Below, in pieces: positions 12,937 to 16,885 of a stretch of 16,885 nucleotides of DNA. Numbering within the stretch: the first letter of the stretch is position 1; each line of letters begins with the position of its first letter. Source of the stretch: an uncultured Lysobacteraceae bacterium (GTDB lineage: Bacteria > Pseudomonadota > Gammaproteobacteria > Xanthomonadales > Rhodanobacteraceae). The notes under the pieces were generated by a model. It worked only from the letters and a program-made list of their open reading frames with translations, was not told the DNA's origin and searched no databases. The stretch lies in assembly GCA_946482585.1 (NCBI GenBank), contig CAMLSI010000042.1, forward strand, positions 1 through 16,885, in the 5' to 3' direction. Both the position numbers and the translations under genes were made by a program.

Positions 12937-13539
12937 TCAATTCCCCGCTTCGAGCCCGAACCGGAAATACTCCGAATCCTCCCCGAACCAGAAGTTGCGT
13001 CCTCGATCCTGTCGCCCGTACTGCACCGACAGGCCGGACTGTCCCGCGCCCTGGAAGTAGTCGAGCGCGAATTCGTGTTCGCCGCGAGCGAGCCGGATGC
13101 CGCAGGTCTGCGCCGACAGCGCACGCGGTCGCGGGTCCGCGCAGAGCGGACGGTTGTCGATGCGCAGCGAGTAGCCGTCGTCGCTGTCGACGAGGAACCG
13201 GTAGTCGCCGTCTTCGCGCACGGCGAAGCGCTTGCGCACTGTCAGGAAGAAATGTTCGGCATAGCCGATGTCGCCGAGTTCGGCGTGGCGCAGGCGGCCG
13301 CCGCGCGCGAGATCGAGGCGGTCGACGAGCACCTCGCGCGATTCGACGACGTGATGCGGCTGATCGAGATGCGCGATGGGGCTGGCGTTGCGTTCGAGCT
13401 TCAGGCGCAGCACGGGAGCCACGCGCACGGGCCACATCGCCTGCGCGAGCGCGACGCCGGCGATCAGCAGCAGCACGGTCGGCGCCCAGTCCTTGCGGGA
13501 CGAGTCCACGTCAGCGCACCGGTTCCAGGCGCCAGACAT
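12937..13539 (-). CDS. Membrane-anchored PA14-like domain protein
   Basis: A 200-residue protein with one N-terminal membrane helix at about residues 20-37 and a soluble beta domain at about 90-178. FAVREDGDYRFLVDSDDGYS, LRIDNRPL, CGIRLARGEHEFALDYFQG and GLSVQYG fit the PA14 fold, a carbohydrate-binding module found in adhesins and glycosidases. The ATG at 13539 overlaps the end of the PMT gene by 29 bases and lacks a good ribosome binding site. A GTG at 13509, one base after the PMT stop, is an alternative that loses ten residues and no domain. Either way the two genes are translationally linked. A role in recognising a glycan or glycoprotein made with the PMT enzyme is inference. Confidence 0.7.
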   Translation of the reverse strand: MSGAWNRCADVDSSRKDWAPTVLLLIAGVALAQAMWPVRVAPVLRLKLERNASPIAHLDQPHHVVESREVLVDRLDLARGGRLRHAELGDIGYAEHFFLTVRKRFAVREDGDYRFLVDSDDGYSLRIDNRPLCADPRPRALSAQTCGIRLARGEHEFALDYFQGAGQSGLSVQYGRQDRGRNFWFGEDSEYFRFGLEAGN

Positions 13540-15037
13540 CGAACCACATGCGCTGCTCCATCGCCGACGTGCTCAGCGGCCATCCGTAGGTCAGCGGCGC
13601 GAACCACGCGAAAGCAGCGACCGCGAGCAGCAGGAGCAGCAGCAGATTGGCGCGCGGATGAGCGCGCCCCGCGGCGAGGCCGTCGCCGTAGAGGTAGTTC
13701 CACACCACGGCCAGGTTCGCGATGCCGAACAGCAACGGCAGGAAATAGTGATAGAGGTACATCACGCGTTCGATCTGGAGGATCGCGACGAAGTAGGCGA
13801 GGTAGAGGCTCGTGAACAGCAGCGACCAGAAATAGTCGCGACGACTCGCGACGGCATGCCCGAAGACCCCGTGTCCGAGCATCAGGCTGACCGACAGCAG
13901 GATCCCGCCGAGCACGCCGAACCAGATCACGGGATTGGACACGAGATAGGTGTATTCGACGTAGCTCACGCCGTTCACCATCTCGCGGTTCCAGCGATAG
14001 TTGATGGTCTTGCCGCCGAGCGGCCAGCGCGTCGCGTGGCTGCCGTTCTCGCCGGGTTTGCACACGTCGAGGCGCGGCACGCCGTCGGCGTACTCGGCCA
14101 TGTAGCGCAGATGGTCGCGCAACCCGACGCGGAATCCGGCCGCGGTCCAGGTGGTGCGGTCGCGCAGATGCTGCAGGTATTCCGGCGACGCCTTGTAGGT
14201 ATGCCCGGGAATGACGGTGGTCGCAGTCGCGATGAATAGGTAGAAACTGCCGAAGAACACCAGCAGCAGCGGCAGGCAGAACGCGGGTATGGCCGCGCCC
14301 AGGCGCCGGGCCGCGGCGAGCCATCGCCGTTCGCGCAGTGCGGACCATTGATCGGCGAGGAACAGGGCCACCGGCAGGAGCAGCAGGACCGCACCGTTGA
14401 GCTTGACCGCGACGGTCAGGCCGACCAGCGCACCGAGCCCGGCGTAGTGAGGCAGCCGCACACGACTGCCGGCGCGCAGACTGAAAGCGAGCAGGCAGAT
14501 CGCGCCGAGCGCGAACGCGAGCTGGATGCCTTCGAGCATCGCGGCGCGTGCATGCACGATCAGCGCATTGTCGAGCGCCGGCAGCGCGGCGAACACGAAC
14601 GCGAGCAGTCGCCGGCCCGTGATCATCAGGAGCGTGGCGTAGAGCAGCATCACCGCGGCGATCATCGACAGCGTCGAGGCCAGACGCACGCCTGCGAAGG
14701 AATAGCCCGGCGGCAGTTGCGCCTGTTGCACGCGGTCGGCGCGAAGCAGGGCGCCGGTGTCGAGTCCCCGATTGCGCGACAGCGCGACTTCGCCGAGCGC
14801 GATCAGCATCTTTCCGAGCGGAGGATGCGATTCCATGTACATCACGCCGTCTATGTGCTTCTGCGCCGACGTGACGTGGTAGTTCTCGTCCCAGAACAAC
14901 GAGGTCGGCATCCAGTAGCGCGTGCCGAGGCTCGCGGTCGCGAGCAGCGACAGCAGTAGCGGCGCGATCCATCGATGTGTATTTGTCCCTTTCGCGGATT
15001 CCTGCGGATGTGCCGCGCTGTCGCTCGCTGCCGTCAT
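13511..15037 (-). CDS. Dolichyl-phosphate-mannose protein mannosyltransferase (PMT/GT39-like)
   Basis: A 508-residue multi-pass membrane glycosyltransferase. It has a cytoplasmic start of about 22 residues, then a first helix, followed by the periplasmic loop LFWDENYHVTSAQKHIDG with the catalytic-type acidic pair D50-E51. S70-HPPLGK (H71 and the PPLGK motif) follows, and about ten further hydrophobic helices. A periplasmic stretch at about 270-350 precedes a C-terminal set of helices containing NPVIWFG, as in the PMT_4TMC region. The enzyme would transfer a polyprenyl-phosphate-linked sugar to Ser or Thr of exported proteins or lipids. The start at 15037 has GGTGAGGA directly upstream, with tight spacing. 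The gene overlaps the PA14-like gene downstream. Confidence 0.85.
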   Translation of the reverse strand: MTAASDSAAHPQESAKGTNTHRWIAPLLLSLLATASLGTRYWMPTSLFWDENYHVTSAQKHIDGVMYMESHPPLGKMLIALGEVALSRNRGLDTGALLRADRVQQAQLPPGYSFAGVRLASTLSMIAAVMLLYATLLMITGRRLLAFVFAALPALDNALIVHARAAMLEGIQLAFALGAICLLAFSLRAGSRVRLPHYAGLGALVGLTVAVKLNGAVLLLLPVALFLADQWSALRERRWLAAARRLGAAIPAFCLPLLLVFFGSFYLFIATATTVIPGHTYKASPEYLQHLRDRTTWTAAGFRVGLRDHLRYMAEYADGVPRLDVCKPGENGSHATRWPLGGKTINYRWNREMVNGVSYVEYTYLVSNPVIWFGVLGGILLSVSLMLGHGVFGHAVASRRDYFWSLLFTSLYLAYFVAILQIERVMYLYHYFLPLLFGIANLAVVWNYLYGDGLAAGRAHPRANLLLLLLLAVAAFAWFAPLTYGWPLSTSAMEQRMWFDVWRLEPVR

Positions 15038-15125
15038 TCCTCACCCGATCGTTGCCGCCGCCGCTGTCGGCATGTCCTTGCGAGGACAGTGCGAGACGGT
15101 TGTCTGCGTTCGCTGCACTGCAGAT

Positions 15126-15139
15126 TGACACCGGTGACA
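15126..15139. promoter_or_regulatory. Operator-like site TGACACCGGTGACA
   Basis: Perfect 8-bp core palindrome CACCGGTG flanked by TGA and ACA, 89 bases upstream of the PMT start. It shares the TGAyACCGG half with the site at 15384, which supports a common regulator, but the right half is imperfect. Confidence 0.4.
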
Positions 15140-15383
15140 GAAGCCGTCAACGTCGCCGCGGCCCTGGGTCCAGCCGTCTGGACGCAGGTCTTTCGTGCGG
15201 TCGGGGAGGGCTGGCATGAGTCATTTCATCGTCGGGAAAAATCGCACCGGACGCGGGACAGGTGCCGCATTCGGCATCGCCGCCTCCGGCCGGACCGCAG
15301 CAGCCCAATGGCCGCGGCCATCGTCGCCGCGAACCTGCGGTCGCGGGCTTCGCCCATACCGGCGGCAAAATGTTTGTCCAGAA

Positions 15384-15399
15384 ATGATACCGGTGTCAT
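15384..15399. promoter_or_regulatory. Operator-like palindrome ATGATACCGGTGTCAT
   Basis: A 16-bp palindrome with one mismatched pair (T/G at positions 5 and 12), centred on CCGG, about 150 bases upstream of the secreted protein start. The size and CG-centred symmetry resemble LacI-family sugar operators. This class is inferred from form only. Confidence 0.5.
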
Positions 15400-15551
15400 C
15401 GATCATTCGCGTCGTGCGCCGGCGACTGCACCCGCGTCCGCCCGGCTGCCGTCGATCGGCGGCAACGCTACCAATCCAGTAGTCCGCTAACGGGTCGGCC
15501 GCTCGCCGTGGCGGCTGCGTCATGTCTCGCGCTCTTGTCCGGGGTATCCCA

Positions 15552-16885
15552 ATGATGGTCGTGAAATTACTGCGACGCGCCGCAGATGCGGCAGCGATGT
15601 CGATCTGCCTGCTGCTCGCCGCCATGGCGCCTGCCGCACTCGCGCAGGCCAACGTGCCGTTTGCGGAAAATTTCGACGGGGCGACGACCGCCACGTTCCT
15701 GACCGCCGGCTATCGCGCGCTGCCGACGGACGCGGCCAAGCCGATGTACTTCGCCACCGGCGGCGGCAGCAACATCACCATCACGCCGGACGGACAGCTC
15801 AGCCTGATCAACGGCCGCTTCACGATCGGCAACACCGACACGACAGTCACGACCACGGCCACGGTCGCGCCGCCGGGGATCTTCGACCTGAGCCAGCAGT
15901 ACACGGTGTCGTTCTGTCTCGTGTCGCGCTCCGGTTCGGGAAATTTCCAGATCTACGTCAACAACAACACGACCGGCTCGGCGAACTCGCCGCTCGGCGG
16001 CGCATCGCGCATCGCGAACCTCGCGGTGACGAGCCTGACGGCGGGAACCGTCTACTCGGTGACCTCGACCGTCGGCACGGCGGCGGCATTCCTGCAATTG
16101 CGCGCGGAAAGCGCCGCGCTCGTCGTCATCGACAACCTGCGCATCGATCCGGGCGCGAGCGGGACGGCCACGTGCCCGCCGCCCGGTCAGGCGCAACTCA
16201 CGCTCGATCCCGCCGACACGAGCTGGACCGCGCCGGCAGGCGGCGCCGATCGCGTCGTGAACGTGACAGCCGTTACGGCGGCGGGCGGCCCGGATACCTT
16301 CAGTGTCGCGTCGAGCAACCCGGCGGTCGCCGGCGTGGCCGTCAACGGCAATGCCGTGACCCTGAGTCCGCTCACGGCCGGTACGTCGACGATCACGTTC
16401 ACGAGCGGATCGGATGCGAGCGTGCAGAAAACCATCGCGGCCACGGTACTGGCCGCGTCGACCACGGTCTACGATCTGAACGGCGTCGCGGAGCCCGCGG
16501 CACTCGCCGGCGGCGTGCACGCGGACACGCGTCTGCGCCTGCGCTTCGACGCTGCGCCGAGCCTGGGCACGGCGGGCGCGGTGCGCATCCATCGCGTCAG
16601 CGACGGCGCGCTCGTGGACACGATTCCGCTGAACGGCGACGTGGATGCGCTGGGCTATCCGGGACAGGACCGCGTGCGCGTGATCCGGCGCGACGCGATC
16701 ACGGTGTCGGGCAACGTCGTGACGATCGCTCCGCACAGTCATGCGCTGGACTACGGCACCGAGTACCGCGTGCTCATCGACAACGGCGTGGTCACGGGCG
16801 CGACCTTGAACGGCACCGCGTTCGACGGCATGGGAGAGGTCGCCGGCTGGCGTTTCACCACGCGCGGCGCGCCGACGGCCTCGGC
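15552..16885 (+). CDS. Large secreted protein with Ig-like domains, N-terminal part (possible pectinesterase or other carbohydrate-active enzyme)
   Basis: An open frame from ATG at 15552 to the right edge, 444 residues, no stop. Residues 1-31 are a signal peptide ending ALA-Q. Residues ~35-210 form a Thr/Ser/Gly-rich beta domain (VPFAENFDGATTA) of carbohydrate-binding or jelly-roll appearance. About 215-300 is a bacterial Ig-like unit (SNPAVAGVAVNGNAVTLSP). About 306-440 is a second Ig-like domain of the Big_5 kind, with AITVSGNVVTIAPHSHALDY, TEYRVLIDNGVVTG and AGWRFTT. I recall this last layout in front of bacterial pectinesterase domains, but the catalytic part is outside the window, so the enzyme class is a guess. 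The ribosome binding site is weak; in-frame ATG codons follow at 15555 and 15597. Confidence 0.8.
   Translation, partial: MMVVKLLRRAADAAAMSICLLLAAMAPAALAQANVPFAENFDGATTATFLTAGYRALPTDAAKPMYFATGGGSNITITPDGQLSLINGRFTIGNTDTTVTTTATVAPPGIFDLSQQYTVSFCLVSRSGSGNFQIYVNNNTTGSANSPLGGASRIANLAVTSLTAGTVYSVTSTVGTAAAFLQLRAESAALVVIDNLRIDPGASGTATCPPPGQAQLTLDPADTSWTAPAGGADRVVNVTAVTAAGGPDTFSVASSNPAVAGVAVNGNAVTLSPLTAGTSTITFTSGSDASVQKTIAATVLAASTTVYDLNGVAEPAALAGGVHADTRLRLRFDAAPSLGTAGAVRIHRVSDGALVDTIPLNGDVDALGYPGQDRVRVIRRDAITVSGNVVTIAPHSHALDYGTEYRVLIDNGVVTGATLNGTAFDGMGEVAGWRFTTRGAPTAS

Larger units (their letters stand above)
15038..15551. promoter_or_regulatory. 514-bp divergent intergenic region with ACCGGT-centred palindromes
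   Basis: No credible gene is seen here; short frames on both strands have Arg/Pro/Ala-rich composition and no start signals. The region should carry the promoters of the PMT gene (minus) and of the secreted Ig-like protein (plus). It contains two related palindromes, at 15126-15139 and 15384-15399, and a somewhat more AT-rich patch near 15368-15400. Confidence 0.5.

Noticed and set aside
6986..13174. Identical 18-mer TCGATGCGCAGCGAGTAG at 6986-7003 and 13157-13174
   Set aside because: One copy is noncoding and the other is inside the PA14-like gene in an SLRID context; no flanking similarity, so it is probably chance in GC-biased sequence.
11785..13815. 676-codon plus-strand frame across the AraC, PA14-like and PMT genes
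   Set aside because: Arg-rich shadow frame without motifs; the three genes it overlaps are each supported by domains.

Overview
The window is high-GC DNA with dense bacterial coding on both strands, mostly good Shine-Dalgarno starts and many exported proteins. The composition and gene repertoire (secreted serine protease, large secreted Ig-like carbohydrate-type protein, AraC/OruR-type regulators, class C beta-lactamase-like hydrolase) suggest a free-living or environmental Gammaproteobacterium of the Xanthomonadales/Lysobacterales type. That placement is inference, because no rRNA or other marker gene is present. I see no tRNA, rRNA, CRISPR array, insertion sequence or integrase.

Left part (1-5250). 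The window opens with the N-terminal part of a secreted protein on the minus strand, divergent from a small membrane protein. Next comes a minus-strand operon of four reading frames: a truncated VOC/glyoxalase remnant, an HD-type (p)ppGpp-hydrolase-like enzyme, a membrane-anchored M23 peptidase and an exported unknown protein. Two of the three junctions are 4-base ATGA overlaps. A perfect 15-bp terminator hairpin separates this operon from a secreted trypsin-fold serine protease. A four-helix membrane protein and a small lipoprotein follow, also on the minus strand.

Middle part (5250-10540). An RhiA-like protein (minus) is divergent from a two-domain protein (plus). The latter has an N-terminal nucleoside deoxyribosyltransferase/TIR-like domain and a C-terminal pYEATS-like domain, an architecture of the kind linked to prokaryotic immunity. 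Next is an exported serine beta-lactamase-like hydrolase. A three-gene plus-strand cluster then follows: a MarR regulator with an unusual C-terminal cysteine cluster, an exported unknown protein closed by a strong terminator, and a CPGC-type redoxin. A perfect palindrome containing the MarR ribosome binding site points to autorepression. This looks like a thiol- or oxidant-responsive unit and is the best candidate for an undescribed system, together with the pYEATS locus.

Right part (10540-16885). A membrane fatty-acid-hydroxylase/sterol-desaturase-like enzyme and an SRPBCC protein form a minus-strand pair, divergent from an AraC-family regulator. The shared promoter region carries two ATTGACA repeats exactly 21 bp apart, as expected for AraC half-sites. 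A PMT-family (GT39-like) membrane glycosyltransferase is followed by an overlapping PA14-like membrane-anchored protein. The window ends inside a large secreted protein with Ig-like domains, possibly the front of a pectinesterase-type enzyme. Two ACCGGT-centred palindromes lie in the 514-bp region before it.
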